Origin: an uncultured Bacteroidales bacterium
GTDB lineage: Bacteria; Bacteroidota; Bacteroidia; Bacteroidales; Bacteroidaceae
Length of the DNA: 58,979 nt
NCBI GenBank assembly: GCA_902763865.1
Contig: CACWTR010000014.1
Span: forward strand, 1 to 58,979
Direction: 5' to 3'
The position numbers and the translations under genes are program-made. The notes beneath the pieces were generated by a model, which did not search any database, was not told where the DNA came from, and saw only the letters and a list, made by a program, of their open reading frames with translations. How positions within the stretch are numbered: the stretch's first letter is position 1; the number at the start of each line of letters is the position of its first letter. Shown piece after piece: positions 8,626-17,931 of the stretch.

Positions 8626-9008
8626 AACCCTCGTCCAAACAGGGACGCACCGTGCTTTCTACACGCTTATTCCGGACTTCATTTTCGTGCACTGGCAAGA
8701 CCCGGACCACCAACCAGTACCTTATTCTCTGAGAGCTTCATCCCGGAATAGAGACATCTCCCCGGACTATTCCCGATTTTCCTGCACCGCTTTGCCAGAC
8801 GCTTCGGAACAACAGCTTCTGAGCGATGTCTCGTCTCAGCACCTGGTGCCGAGATTAGGCCAGTAACCTACTGTGCTTCGGTTAGGCAGCGAGAGCGTAA
8901 GTGTTTTCGCCAATTAAAGTTCGGAGGTCAGAGATTATAGAGAGCGGCTTCCAACTCTCTGCGTGCTTACACCGGCACCTCATCCTGCTGTCAAATCCAG
9001 TCAGCCCC
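8608..9008 (-). ncRNA. ssrA: tmRNA (transfer-messenger RNA)
   Basis: The minus strand begins GGGGCTGACTGGATTTGACAG, the standard tmRNA 5' end, and finishes GTTTGGACGAGGGTT followed by a T-arm/acceptor ending TCCAGCTCCA, so the ends pair as the tRNA-like domain. The resume frame reads GENTYALAA then TAA (tag codons 8885-8911, stop 8882-8884), ending in the ALAA degradation signal recognised by ClpXP and related proteases. At about 401 nt the length is normal. It rescues stalled ribosomes. Unusually, it sits inside the polysaccharide locus on the opposite strand and its 3' end is multiplied downstream (8421-8625). Confidence 0.96.
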
Positions 9009-9036
9009 GATGTAACGTGCATTGTCCATTCGGGCA

Positions 9037-9067
9037 CAAAGGTACGAAGATTATCGGGAATTGCAAA
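9037..9067 (-). promoter_or_regulatory. tmRNA promoter
   Basis: On the minus strand TTTG (9064-9067) is followed after exactly 19 bp by TACCTTTG (9037-9044), a full Bacteroidetes promoter. Transcription would begin near 9030, leaving a short leader to be removed at the mature 5' end at 9008. Confidence 0.8.
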
Positions 9068-9149
9068 ACTATTCGTACTTTTTTTCGTTTCTACATTGTT
9101 TGCACAATAAAAAAGGTTTCGCACGCGTTATTATTATAAACAATTTATG

Positions 9150-9157
9150 TACCTTTG
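9150..9157 (+). promoter_or_regulatory. Promoter -7 box of the main polysaccharide operon
   Basis: TACCTTTG fits TAnnTTTG; no clear -33 box. The start of the exporter gene is 72 bp downstream, so a leader of about 65 nt is expected. No UpxY-like antiterminator gene is seen. Confidence 0.5.
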
Positions 9158-9228
9158 CGCCGCATTTACCCGTAACAACGGGCAACTTGCTGAAACGTCA
9201 AGAAGTAAAAACATAACACGAACAATAC

Positions 9229-11610
9229 ATGAAGAGATTTCTATTTGCTCTGGTGCTCGCTGCAATCACAGTCGGTCAGGCATCGGCACAGATGAGCGAT
9301 GAAGACGTAGTTGCTTTCGCCAAGGAGCAGCACGATGCCGGCAAGAGTCCGACAGCCATCCTGCTGGAGTTGCAGAAGAAGGGTGTAAAGAAAGACCAAC
9401 TGTTGCGCCTTAAGGCACAATATGAAGCGGCTCAGGCATCAGGCGGCATTTCAATCGCAGATGCCAGCAACGCCCCCTCTGGCGTGGGCGACCGCATACG
9501 GCAGTCAAACAACGACCTGCAGACACGGTCTGAACTGACTGATGTTGCTCCCACCATTACGCGCACAGCCACCAACGGCATGCAGATATTCGGCCACGAT
9601 ATTTTCCAAAACGACAAACTCTCTTTCGAGCCGAACATGAACATTGCCACCCCTGCAAGTTACGTTCTCGGCCCCGGCGACGAGGTGCTGATAGATGTAT
9701 ATGGCACGTCGCAAAGCAGCAAGAAATACGCGGTGTCTCCCGAAGGCACCATCATCGTCGAGAAAATCGGTCCCGTAGCTGTGGCTGGCCTCACCGTAGA
9801 ACAGGCTCAGACAAGGGTAAACAGCAAAATGGGGCAGCACTATCAGGGCTCCAGTATTAAACTTACCATCGGCCAGACACGCACTGTAATCGTCAACGTC
9901 TTAGGCGAAGTCATCAACCCTGGCACTTACACGCTGTCGGCCTTCTCCACGGTCTTCAACGCTCTGTATCTTGCAGGCGGCATTTCCGACATCGGTACTC
10001 TGCGCAACATCAAGGTCAGCCGCGACGGAAGAATAGTGTCAAAGATTGATGTCTATGACTATATCATCAACGGCAAGCTGACCGGCAATATCTTGCTGCA
10101 GGACAACGATGCCATCATTGTCGGTGCATACGATGCACTTGTCAACATCGAGGGAGCCGTCAAGCGCCCCATGTACTACGAGATGAAGGAAGGGGAGACG
10201 ATGAAATCCCTGCTGGAGTATGCCGGCGGATACAAGAGCGATGCAAACAGGGGCGTCATCACCGTCAATCGCAAGACGGACAATGGCCTTGCCGTTCATA
10301 CGGTGGAAGAATGGGACCTTGCCTCATTCAAGATTCAAGATGGAGATGAAGTGGAAGTGAAGAACATCATCGACAGATTCCAGAACATGGTTCAGGTGAC
10401 CGGCTCGGTGTTCTATCCCGGACAGTATGAAATGTCCAATGAGTGCAACAGCATCCGCACCTTGATTCAGAAGGCAGGCGGCGTAAAGGAGGACGCATTC
10501 ATTAACCGTGCTGTATTGTTCCGCATGAATGCCAACCGCACCCGCAAATCGATGGGCATTGACCTGGCAGGCATTCTCTCCGGCAGCGCACCGGATGTCA
10601 TCCTGGAAAACGAGGACTCCCTGGCCGTTGCATCCGACGAGGACAACATCAAAGCCCGCAAATACTACATCTATGGGCCTATTGTGAGGCCAGGCTCCTA
10701 TCAGTTTGCCGAAGGAATGACGCTGGAAGACGCAATCGTTGCCGCCGGAGGCTTGAGAGAAGAAGCCCTGCTGAGCAACATCGAGGTTGCCCGTCGTCTG
10801 CAATACACCGATGAGCGCGACCCCACATTCAACAAGAAGGCCGAGATTTATACCTTCAATGTGGATGGCGGGCTGATTGTGAAGGAAGGTCAGGACTTCC
10901 TGATCAAACCACTGGATGTCATCACCATCAAACGCAATCCGGAGTACGCCGATATAACCATGGTACAGATTACCGGTGAAGTCAAGTACCCAGGCAACTA
11001 CAGTCTGAGAAGCAGAGACGAGCGCTTGAGTGACCTGATAGCACGCGCCGGTGGACTGACCGACGCTGGCTTTGCTGAAGGAGCGCGCTTCACCCGCGCT
11101 CTGTCATCCAACGAGCGGGAACGGGCGAAGCAACTTCTGGAGATGGCTCATAGCGCTGACACTGTGGATGTCAACAAAATCGCCATCAAGGACCGATACC
11201 CCGTAGGCGTCGATTTGGTTCAGGCGATGAGCAAGCCCGGCTGTGACAAGGACATCCTCCTGCGCAATGGAGACCATATTGAGATTCCGCAACGCGACAA
11301 CACCGTCCGCATCAGTGGCGAAGTGCTCTATCCCAACACAGTCCCCTACATCGAGGACAAGTCTGCTTCATACTACATCAACCAGGCAGGCGGTGTCAGC
11401 AGCAGGGGACACCGCAGCAAAGCTTTCATCATCTATGCCAACGGGCAGGTGAGCCGTATCTACAAAGGCCGCATCAAACCCGGTTGCGAGATAGTGATAC
11501 CATCCAAGCCCGAAAAACCAACTGACTCCCAGAAGATACCGATGATAATGGCAGCTGTCAGCACGCTCTCCACTATCAGCGCTATTATCATATCTGCACT
11601 CAGAAGATAG
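9229..11610 (+). CDS. wza: Wza-like outer-membrane polysaccharide exporter with SLBB repeats
   Basis: 793 aa. Residues 1-20 are a signal peptide (ending ASA). Residues about 141-219 form the polysaccharide-export domain (ASYVLGPGDEVLIDVYGTS). After it, five or six SLBB beta-grasp repeats follow, each beginning like VNVLGEVINPGTY or VQITGEVKYPGNY. The C-terminus has a hydrophobic helix (MIMAAVSTLSTISAIIIS) before RR. The family forms the periplasm-spanning ring and pore through which the polymer leaves the cell. It is about twice the length of E. coli Wza, as is usual for Bacteroidetes. It begins the second, seven-gene polysaccharide block. Confidence 0.9.
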   Translation: MKRFLFALVLAAITVGQASAQMSDEDVVAFAKEQHDAGKSPTAILLELQKKGVKKDQLLRLKAQYEAAQASGGISIADASNAPSGVGDRIRQSNNDLQTRSELTDVAPTITRTATNGMQIFGHDIFQNDKLSFEPNMNIATPASYVLGPGDEVLIDVYGTSQSSKKYAVSPEGTIIVEKIGPVAVAGLTVEQAQTRVNSKMGQHYQGSSIKLTIGQTRTVIVNVLGEVINPGTYTLSAFSTVFNALYLAGGISDIGTLRNIKVSRDGRIVSKIDVYDYIINGKLTGNILLQDNDAIIVGAYDALVNIEGAVKRPMYYEMKEGETMKSLLEYAGGYKSDANRGVITVNRKTDNGLAVHTVEEWDLASFKIQDGDEVEVKNIIDRFQNMVQVTGSVFYPGQYEMSNECNSIRTLIQKAGGVKEDAFINRAVLFRMNANRTRKSMGIDLAGILSGSAPDVILENEDSLAVASDEDNIKARKYYIYGPIVRPGSYQFAEGMTLEDAIVAAGGLREEALLSNIEVARRLQYTDERDPTFNKKAEIYTFNVDGGLIVKEGQDFLIKPLDVITIKRNPEYADITMVQITGEVKYPGNYSLRSRDERLSDLIARAGGLTDAGFAEGARFTRALSSNERERAKQLLEMAHSADTVDVNKIAIKDRYPVGVDLVQAMSKPGCDKDILLRNGDHIEIPQRDNTVRISGEVLYPNTVPYIEDKSASYYINQAGGVSSRGHRSKAFIIYANGQVSRIYKGRIKPGCEIVIPSKPEKPTDSQKIPMIMAAVSTLSTISAIIISALRR

Positions 11611-11672
11611 AGGAACCTACATCTACCTTTTACAATTTAAATTATACCTTTCTCATCCCAACAGGAACATAT

Positions 11673-12728
11673 ATGGAAGAAAAGAAAGACAACATACTGG
11701 ATTTGACAAGAATTATTCCTCTGCTACTCAAGAGATGGAGGTTGTATGCCATGTGGCTGGCAGGTGTCATTGTCTTTTCCCTCGCATTCATATTCACCAT
11801 CCCTCGCTACTATTCTTGCCAAATAATGCTTGCCCCCGAAAGTGGAGGAGGGGGGATGAACTCTATTCTGAGTTCTTTCGGATTCGGAGATGCGAATAAC
11901 ACTTCTGATGCCATCTCGCCCCACCTATACCCAGACTTAATGGAATCGAAAGATTTCATAGTTTCTTTGTTTCCTGTTGAGATTACCACTAAGGACGGCG
12001 AACTGACAACAACCTATTACGAATACCTGCTGCACCACAACAAGGAAGTATGGTACATAAAACTCTTAGGGAGATTGCAGAAGATTATAATGCCCAAGAA
12101 GGAGAAATTCTCCGTAATCGCGATGGAAGGAAGGAGATTTGCTTCTCCCGCTTTCTTGTTGAGCGAGGACCAGTATAATATCGCAAGTGTCGTTAGCAGC
12201 AAAATACAATGCAACTTCGACAAAAAGACAGGTGTAGTGTCTGTCACTGTTATTGACCAAGATCCGCTGGTATGTGCTTTGATTGCTGATACTGTCAGCA
12301 GCAGGCTGCAAGACTTTATTCTAGAATACCGCACGAAGAAGGCACGTAACGACTTGGAATATACGCAGCGTATTCATGCTCAGACGAAGGCAGAATATGA
12401 AGAATGCAATGAAAGGTACGTTGCCGCAGTGGATGCCAACTGGGATATCGTCAACGAGACAGCAAAAGCACGGCTAGAGGCTCTCTCCAATGAAAAAAAC
12501 CTGAAGTACCAGACATTCTCTGCTGCAGCACAGAAGCTGGAAGCTGCCAAGGCCAAGTTACAGGAAGCCACTCCCGTCACCACGGTATTGCAGGGTGCCT
12601 CAGTACCCCAAAAGCCTGCGGGACCGAAACGGTTAATCATCACAATTGCCCTTATGTTCATAGCATTTCTCGTCTGTTCAGTCTATCTCATCAGCACAAA
12701 CAAACTTTGGAAGACACAGACATTATAG
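11673..12728 (+). CDS. wzz: Wzz-type chain-length determinant
   Basis: 351 aa with one membrane helix near each end (about residues 25-46 and 325-345), a large periplasmic part with coiled-coil character around residues 215-300, and the Pro/Gly-rich PQKPAGPKR just before the second helix, which is the Wzz signature. It sets polymer length together with the polymerase. There is no fused tyrosine-kinase domain and no separate Wzc-type kinase gene in the window, so regulation by tyrosine phosphorylation is not supported here. It follows the exporter after 62 bp. Confidence 0.87.
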   Translation: MEEKKDNILDLTRIIPLLLKRWRLYAMWLAGVIVFSLAFIFTIPRYYSCQIMLAPESGGGGMNSILSSFGFGDANNTSDAISPHLYPDLMESKDFIVSLFPVEITTKDGELTTTYYEYLLHHNKEVWYIKLLGRLQKIIMPKKEKFSVIAMEGRRFASPAFLLSEDQYNIASVVSSKIQCNFDKKTGVVSVTVIDQDPLVCALIADTVSSRLQDFILEYRTKKARNDLEYTQRIHAQTKAEYEECNERYVAAVDANWDIVNETAKARLEALSNEKNLKYQTFSAAAQKLEAAKAKLQEATPVTTVLQGASVPQKPAGPKRLIITIALMFIAFLVCSVYLISTNKLWKTQTL

Positions 12729-12737
12729 TTGCTACCT

Positions 12738-13781
12738 ATGGATGCACTGATTCTGTCCATATTCGCCATTGTTGTAGTCCTTGCATTTTTTGAGGACTTT
12801 ATGCCAGCATGGCAAAAAATACTTATACTCATCCCCATAGGCATAGCTCTAATATGTATCTCAGCATTCAAGCCGATGACAACGGCCGATGCCTTGAATT
12901 ATGAAAACTACTTTTACAACAACGACGACTATATCATTGAGATAGCAACAGAGCCGACTTATATATACATGAGCCGCTTCTACTTGTCGCTCGGTTATGG
13001 CATAACGGCAGTATTCCTAACATACGCCTTGATTGCAATACCCATAAAACTGGCCTTGCTCTGGAAGATGACACCCTTTGTCTTTACCTCAATGATTGTC
13101 TATGTTGGCATATACTATCCAATGCACGATGCCGTTCAGATACGCTGCGGTGTGGCCGTAGCCTTCCTCCTTTGGGCAATAGTTCCCCTATACAAGAGAC
13201 AATACATCAGAGCCTCTGCACTAATGATTGTTGCTACACTGTTCCACTATTCCTCCCTAGCCTTCTTGCCAATCCTCATTTTGGGCAACATCAAGGTAGG
13301 CAAGTACTGGAAATACTTTTTAGGAGTAGCCATTCCCATCTGCTTAGTACTATATTTAGCAGGGATTAGTGCGTTCAGTCTCATACCGAAATCAATGATT
13401 GAAGGGAAGTTAGACCTATACAAGGACCTAAGCGATACAGGATATTGGGATAAATACATACCATATAAGCAAATATCATTTATAGCCGAATTTGCATTAC
13501 TTTACATTTTTATATTTTATTATGATACTATAGAGAAGCATTGTAGATATGCTCACATACTAATAAAAGTATTAGTACTTGAAATGGGCTACCTAATAAT
13601 GTTCGCCGAAGTTGAGGTACTGGGCAATCGCCTTCATGAACTTTTCGGCATGTTCAATGTTCTGGCTTACACACAATGTATGTGGTGCATAAAGCCTAAC
13701 TACTTAGTTCGTATTGGCATAGCTGCATTTTCTTTAACTTACTACATTGCACAGATGTACAACGACGTTTACTTCCACTAA
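12738..13781 (+). CDS. EpsG-like polysaccharide polymerase (Wzy role)
   Basis: 347 aa from the ATG at 12738; a TTG nine bases upstream is also possible. About nine to ten membrane helices are visible. The loop TTADALNYENYFYN after the second helix and the HDAVQIRCGVAVAFLLWAI stretch (helix with Arg) are typical of EpsG-family proteins, which do the job of Wzy by joining repeat units at the outer face of the inner membrane. It lies 9 bp after wzz. The 3' half is more AT-rich than the flanking genes, as polymerase genes often are. Confidence 0.8.
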   Translation: MDALILSIFAIVVVLAFFEDFMPAWQKILILIPIGIALICISAFKPMTTADALNYENYFYNNDDYIIEIATEPTYIYMSRFYLSLGYGITAVFLTYALIAIPIKLALLWKMTPFVFTSMIVYVGIYYPMHDAVQIRCGVAVAFLLWAIVPLYKRQYIRASALMIVATLFHYSSLAFLPILILGNIKVGKYWKYFLGVAIPICLVLYLAGISAFSLIPKSMIEGKLDLYKDLSDTGYWDKYIPYKQISFIAEFALLYIFIFYYDTIEKHCRYAHILIKVLVLEMGYLIMFAEVEVLGNRLHELFGMFNVLAYTQCMWCIKPNYLVRIGIAAFSLTYYIAQMYNDVYFH

Positions 13782-13788
13782 ACCAAAT

Positions 13789-14904
13789 ATGAATTCACGC
13801 CGCATACTTCTTTTATTCTCGACACTCTTTTCACTGTTCTCGGCAAAGGCCGGTGAGCCGCAGGAGTTTCCCATCATTGCCGACATCATGCACACCGAGT
13901 TGTACGATGCCAAGCACTTCCGCGACATACACAGGGCCGGTTTTAATGCCTGCACGTGCTGGTGCCGCTCTACAGAGAAGGTGCACATGGCACTCCGGCA
14001 TGCTGCGGCACACGGGATGAAAGTCATCCTCTATAACGGTCTGGTCATTCACGAGCCGGAGAAAATCGTACCTCTCATCAAGGACCATGAAGCACTGTGG
14101 CAGTATCTGCTGGCCGACGAACCCAAGATGAAGCAATGGAACGAACTGAACAAAATGCAGGAACGCATCAGGAGGTTCGATCCGAAAGCCAAGTGCTTCA
14201 TCAACCTATTGCCCAATACTGGCAAGGAGTTGCTGAAGTCCATCGGAGTGAAAAGTTATCCCGAGTATCTGAGAGAGTACAGCAAGATAGAGCAGCCGCA
14301 GATTTGCTATGACTTCTACCCTGTCCATAAGGGCGCACTGCGGAACGATATCTGGTATCCCATCCTGGAGGATATCCGCAGGGAGAGTCTCCGCACGGGG
14401 AAGCCTTTCTGGGCGTATGTCCTCTGCGTTCCACACAGCATTTACCCGACACCCACGCTGGGACATCTGCGCTTGCAGTGCTATGTCAACCTGGCCTACG
14501 GAGCACAAGGCATCATTTATTTCTCTTACTCCACTCCCGAACCCGTCGGGAGCAACGACTTCCACGACGGTCCCTTGCTGCGCAATGGCAAGAAGGGCCC
14601 CACCTACAATCTAGTCAAGAAGATGAATGCCGAGCTCAAGCCCGTGGCTAGCCTCTTCTGGCAGAGCAAGGTGACGGGCATCGAGCACCGTAAGTGTATA
14701 GACGGCGAGGCCCTCGTGTCTCATTTCACGAAGGATGGCGTGCGCTTCACCTGTTACGTCAACAAGAGTGCCGACAGGGATGTCACCGTAGGCCTTCCTT
14801 CCGACAGATATCTCGTGCGCATCCGCAAAAGTCTGGAAGCCGAACCGGTCAAGACCGTTTACACGCTCTCAGCCGGAGACATTCTTATCCTGAGGGACAA
14901 ATGA
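13789..14904 (+). CDS. Secreted TIM-barrel (glycoside hydrolase-like) protein
   Basis: 371 aa. Residues 1-22 form a signal peptide. The rest looks like an (alpha/beta)8 barrel of the glycoside-hydrolase type: HRAGFNACTCWC, KVILYNGLVI, LWQYLLADEPK (an acidic pair after a beta strand, a plausible acid/base), PQICYDFYPV, FWAYVLCVPH and AQGIIYFSYSTP follow each other as strand ends would. Residues after about 310 form a small beta domain. It sits between the polymerase and glycosyltransferases and its stop overlaps the next start, so it is probably a polymer-trimming or editing hydrolase in the periplasm. The family is not identified with certainty. Confidence 0.6.
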   Translation: MNSRRILLLFSTLFSLFSAKAGEPQEFPIIADIMHTELYDAKHFRDIHRAGFNACTCWCRSTEKVHMALRHAAAHGMKVILYNGLVIHEPEKIVPLIKDHEALWQYLLADEPKMKQWNELNKMQERIRRFDPKAKCFINLLPNTGKELLKSIGVKSYPEYLREYSKIEQPQICYDFYPVHKGALRNDIWYPILEDIRRESLRTGKPFWAYVLCVPHSIYPTPTLGHLRLQCYVNLAYGAQGIIYFSYSTPEPVGSNDFHDGPLLRNGKKGPTYNLVKKMNAELKPVASLFWQSKVTGIEHRKCIDGEALVSHFTKDGVRFTCYVNKSADRDVTVGLPSDRYLVRIRKSLEAEPVKTVYTLSAGDILILRDK

Positions 14905-15758
14905 AGAACTGCGTTGTCGTCATACCCATATATAAAGATGTACCCGCGCGAGGGGAATGTGCATCCATCCGCCAGACCTTCCGCGTCCTGGGGCGGCACG
15001 ACATCGTCTTCGTCACCCACAAGGGCTGCAAACTGGACGAATACTCCCGCATCGTCCGGGACGAAGGCGGAACGATGCGGACAGAATTCTTCGACAAAGG
15101 TTATTTCGACTCCACTGCGCACTATAGCGACCTCTGCCTCTCGGAGGACTTCTACCTTCGCTTTAGCAACTACGAGTACATGCTCATCTGCCAGCCTGAC
15201 GCCTGGGTATTCCGCGACGAGCTGGACTATTGGTGCAGCAAGGGCTACGACTATATCGGGGCACCCATATACTTTCCACGAAACAAGAAGCAGTTTACCC
15301 GCATCTTCTACGGAGTGGGCAACGGTGGATTCAGTCTGAGAAGGATAGCGCACTGTCTGCGCGTTGTCCGCTCTGACTGGCACCGCATCCTGCTCAGACC
15401 CGGCTTCCTTGCCAGGATATTTTGGTACGGATTCCTCTACAACGAAGACTATGGTGGCAGCCGCTTCAAGCGACTGCAGCTTATGCCTGCCTGCATAGCC
15501 AAGATGCTTGGATTCCGCAACACAATCGCCAGCCTCCGGAAGAAAGGCTGCGAGGAGGACCTGATTCTCTCTGTCTGGGCTGCGCATGCATGGGGGCACA
15601 CCTGCCGGGTTCCCGACGAAATGGAGGCAGCACACTTCTCCTTCGAGGTTCATCCGGAATACCTGTTCAATAAAATCGGCAAGCAACTGCCCTTCGGATG
15701 CCATGCCTTCGAGAAGTGGGAGTACGACTCATTCTGGAAGAAACACCTTGACATCTGA
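14901..15758 (+). CDS. DUF5672-type glycosyltransferase-like protein
   Basis: 285 aa; ATG overlaps the preceding TGA (14901-14904). The sequence VVVIPIYK at the start, EYMLICQPDAWVF in the middle (a DAW motif where GT-A enzymes have DxD), DYIGAPIYF and VGNGGFSLRR are hallmarks of the DUF5672 family, found in bacterial surface-polysaccharide loci and thought to transfer sugars. No signal peptide. Exact reaction unknown. Confidence 0.75.
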   Translation: MKNCVVVIPIYKDVPARGECASIRQTFRVLGRHDIVFVTHKGCKLDEYSRIVRDEGGTMRTEFFDKGYFDSTAHYSDLCLSEDFYLRFSNYEYMLICQPDAWVFRDELDYWCSKGYDYIGAPIYFPRNKKQFTRIFYGVGNGGFSLRRIAHCLRVVRSDWHRILLRPGFLARIFWYGFLYNEDYGGSRFKRLQLMPACIAKMLGFRNTIASLRKKGCEEDLILSVWAAHAWGHTCRVPDEMEAAHFSFEVHPEYLFNKIGKQLPFGCHAFEKWEYDSFWKKHLDI

Positions 15759-15789
15759 TCATTTACCATTTGACCATTTACCATTTAAT
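15758..15789. repeat. ACCATTT short tandem repeat
   Basis: Four copies of ACCATTT/ATTTACC fill the gap between two glycosyltransferase genes and run into the next start codon. The same words in the opposite orientation (ATGGTAA) occur inside the BspA-like gene at 21468-21502. Confidence 0.7.
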
Positions 15790-16573
15790 GAGTAAGCCCA
15801 AGATAACCATCATAACCATCTGCTACAATAGTGCAGCCACCATTGAGCGGACCATCCGGAGCATTATCAACCAGGATTATGCCAACCGCGAGTACATCAT
15901 CGTAGATGGTCTCTCCACTGACAGCACATTGGACATTGTGAACAGATATCGTGACCGCATCGACGTTGTCATCTCCGAGCGCGACAAGGGCATCAGCGAT
16001 GCTTTCAACAAGGGCATCCGCCGCGCCACGGGCGATGTCATCGTACCTATCAACTCCGACGACGTTCTGATGCCCAAGGCTCTGTCGCAGGTCGCACAGG
16101 TTTGGCAACCCGGAATCGACGTACTGTGCACTAACGTCATCATGAAGGATGCCAACACGGGCTACGAGTGCCGCGAGGTGCCCTCCACCAGTTTTCCCCT
16201 GATGCCCTTCTTCCGCCACGTCGCTCACCAGGGAGCCTACATCAGTCGGGAATGCTACAGCAGGTATGGGCTCTACGATACGAACATACGCTGGCCGATG
16301 GACCTGGAGTTTCTGATGCGCGTCTATACACGGGGCGGCAAGTTCCGACATGCCGACATCGACACGGCCTTGTTCCTCAGCGGCGGCACGACAAACAGCA
16401 ATAGCATCTTCCGGAAGAAGAAGGACTACCTCTATTTGGTTTGCAAGAATGGAGGAAACCGTCTGCAGGCCTGGACGTTCTACCTCTTCCTCGTTGCCAC
16501 TCAGGTTGTAAAGAAATGCTTGTCCCCCTTCGGGGGGAACTTTGCTCAAAAACTCAGATACAGAAAGAAATGA
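15788..16573 (+). CDS. Family 2 glycosyltransferase
   Basis: 261 aa from the ATG at 15788. KITIITICYNSAATIERTI at the N-terminus and NSDDVLMPKAL at about residues 88-98 (the DD metal-binding pair) are GT2 signatures, and the WPMDLEFLMRVY segment supplies the catalytic-base region. It resembles the WcaA/colanic-acid type of GT2. Cytoplasmic face of the inner membrane is expected. The stop overlaps the GT4 start (16570-16573). Sugar unknown. Confidence 0.88.
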   Translation: MSKPKITIITICYNSAATIERTIRSIINQDYANREYIIVDGLSTDSTLDIVNRYRDRIDVVISERDKGISDAFNKGIRRATGDVIVPINSDDVLMPKALSQVAQVWQPGIDVLCTNVIMKDANTGYECREVPSTSFPLMPFFRHVAHQGAYISRECYSRYGLYDTNIRWPMDLEFLMRVYTRGGKFRHADIDTALFLSGGTTNSNSIFRKKKDYLYLVCKNGGNRLQAWTFYLFLVATQVVKKCLSPFGGNFAQKLRYRKK

Positions 16574-17691
16574 AGACCATACTCCATATATCCAAATACT
16601 ACTATCCGGACCTGGGCGGCATCGAGACCGTCGCCATGTACCTGGCGGAAGGCATGAAGGCCTACCGCAACATCGTCCTCTGCTTTGCCACCGACGGCAT
16701 GTACAGCGAAGAGGACATACACGGCGTTGCCGTCTATCGTGTCCCCGTCAACTTCTCGTTCATGAGCCAGGACGTAGCCTTCTCCTATCGTAAAGTGCTC
16801 TGCCGCCTGCTCCGGCAGGAGCGGCCCGATGCCGTACACGTCCACTGTCCGAACCCTTTCGTCTATCCACTCGTCTGCTGCTGCGTCAGTCGCGAGACGA
16901 AGGTCATTCTCCATTGGCACTCCGACATTCTGGCCAAGGGACTGATGTACCAACTGGTCAGGCCCTTTGAGCTGGCCCTGCTGCGACGTGCCGACATCAT
17001 CGTTTCCACCTCGCCGCAGTACATCCCCGACTCGCGCCCTCTGCAGCAACACACCGCCAAAGTGCATGTTGCCCAGAACGGACTTATCACCGCACGCTTC
17101 GACCTCCAACCGGGCGACGAAGAGAAGATACGCGAACTGCGCGAGCGTTACAGCGGCAAGACGATTGTCTTCACCTGCGGGCGCCACATCCCCTACAAAG
17201 GACTCGACACGCTCATCCGCTCCGATGCTTTCATCCAGGGCGACTGCGTCATCCTCATCGGCGGCAAGGGCCCCATCGACGAGGAGCTGAAAACCATCCC
17301 CTGCTCCAGCCGCGTGAAGTTCCTCGGACGTCTGTTGGACGACAGGCTCCGCCAGTATCTCCACGCTGCCGACATCTTCGCCTTCCCCTCCTGCACCAAG
17401 GCCGAGGCCTTTGGCATAGCTCTGGCCGAAGCCATGTACTGCCGCTGCGCCCCGGTGAGTTGTGACATTCCCGGCTCCGGCGTGGGTTGGGTATCCATAG
17501 GCGGAGAAACAGGCATTGTCGTACAGCCGGGCGATGCCAAGGAACTCGCCCAGGCCATCGACACGCTGATTGCCGACAGCGACCTCCGAACCCGCTATGC
17601 CGAGGCCGCACACCAGCGCATCATCAGCAACTTCACGATGGAAAAGGCCGTTGCAGCCATGAACGACATCTATCGCGAGGTTTTGGGCTGA
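16570..17691 (+). CDS. Family 4 glycosyltransferase
   Basis: 373 aa, GT-B fold. The N-terminal domain starts ILHISKYYYPDLGGIETV (nucleotide-sugar acceptor loop GGIE), and the C-terminal domain carries FTCGRHIPYKGLDTLI and the E(x)7E motif in KAEAFGIALAEAM near residue 280, where donor sugar is bound with retention of configuration. It is the last gene of the polysaccharide operon, coupled to the GT2 by ATGA. Donor not predictable; many such enzymes use GDP-mannose or UDP-GlcNAc. Confidence 0.9.
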   Translation: MKTILHISKYYYPDLGGIETVAMYLAEGMKAYRNIVLCFATDGMYSEEDIHGVAVYRVPVNFSFMSQDVAFSYRKVLCRLLRQERPDAVHVHCPNPFVYPLVCCCVSRETKVILHWHSDILAKGLMYQLVRPFELALLRRADIIVSTSPQYIPDSRPLQQHTAKVHVAQNGLITARFDLQPGDEEKIRELRERYSGKTIVFTCGRHIPYKGLDTLIRSDAFIQGDCVILIGGKGPIDEELKTIPCSSRVKFLGRLLDDRLRQYLHAADIFAFPSCTKAEAFGIALAEAMYCRCAPVSCDIPGSGVGWVSIGGETGIVVQPGDAKELAQAIDTLIADSDLRTRYAEAAHQRIISNFTMEKAVAAMNDIYREVLG

Positions 17692-17738
17692 CTTCTCGTC
17701 CATAACAGTCCTTACTGACACACTACACGACGTGTGGG

Positions 17739-17782
17739 CTTATGACTCGTGAGGTAAACGCTTACGACTCGCGAGGTATAAC
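17739..17782. repeat. 22-bp tandem repeat, two copies
   Basis: CTTATGACTCGTGAGGTAAA (17739) is repeated at 17761 with four to five differences. The period and the CTCGTGAG core match the five-copy array at 49173-49282, suggesting one repeat family. Confidence 0.6.
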
Positions 17783-17879
17783 AGAACACCTTGTGCTGTG
17801 CCGCCTCACACCCCCCTGAGTCTGGCATCGGTCCCACATTAAGCCGCGGAAAAAGTCCCAAGTGGTCCCAACTTTTGAA

Positions 17880-17916
17880 GAATTTACCAAAATAAGACCC
17901 AAAGTTTGGTAAATTC
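17880..17916. promoter_or_regulatory. Perfect 12-bp inverted repeat overlapping a promoter (operator-like)
   Basis: GAATTTACCAAA (17880-17891) and TTTGGTAAATTC (17905-17916) are perfect inverted repeats separated by 13 bp. The right arm ends 3 bp before the -7 box at 17920, so a dimeric protein bound here would cover the promoter of the TPR regulator gene. Confidence 0.6.
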
Positions 17917-17919
17917 CGG

Positions 17920-17927
17920 TATCTTTG
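17920..17927 (+). promoter_or_regulatory. Promoter -7 box of the TPR regulator; nearly leaderless
   Basis: TATCTTTG fits the -7 consensus and ends only 4 bp before the ATG at 17932, so transcription would start at or next to the start codon. Confidence 0.55.
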
Positions 17928-17931
17928 CAGC

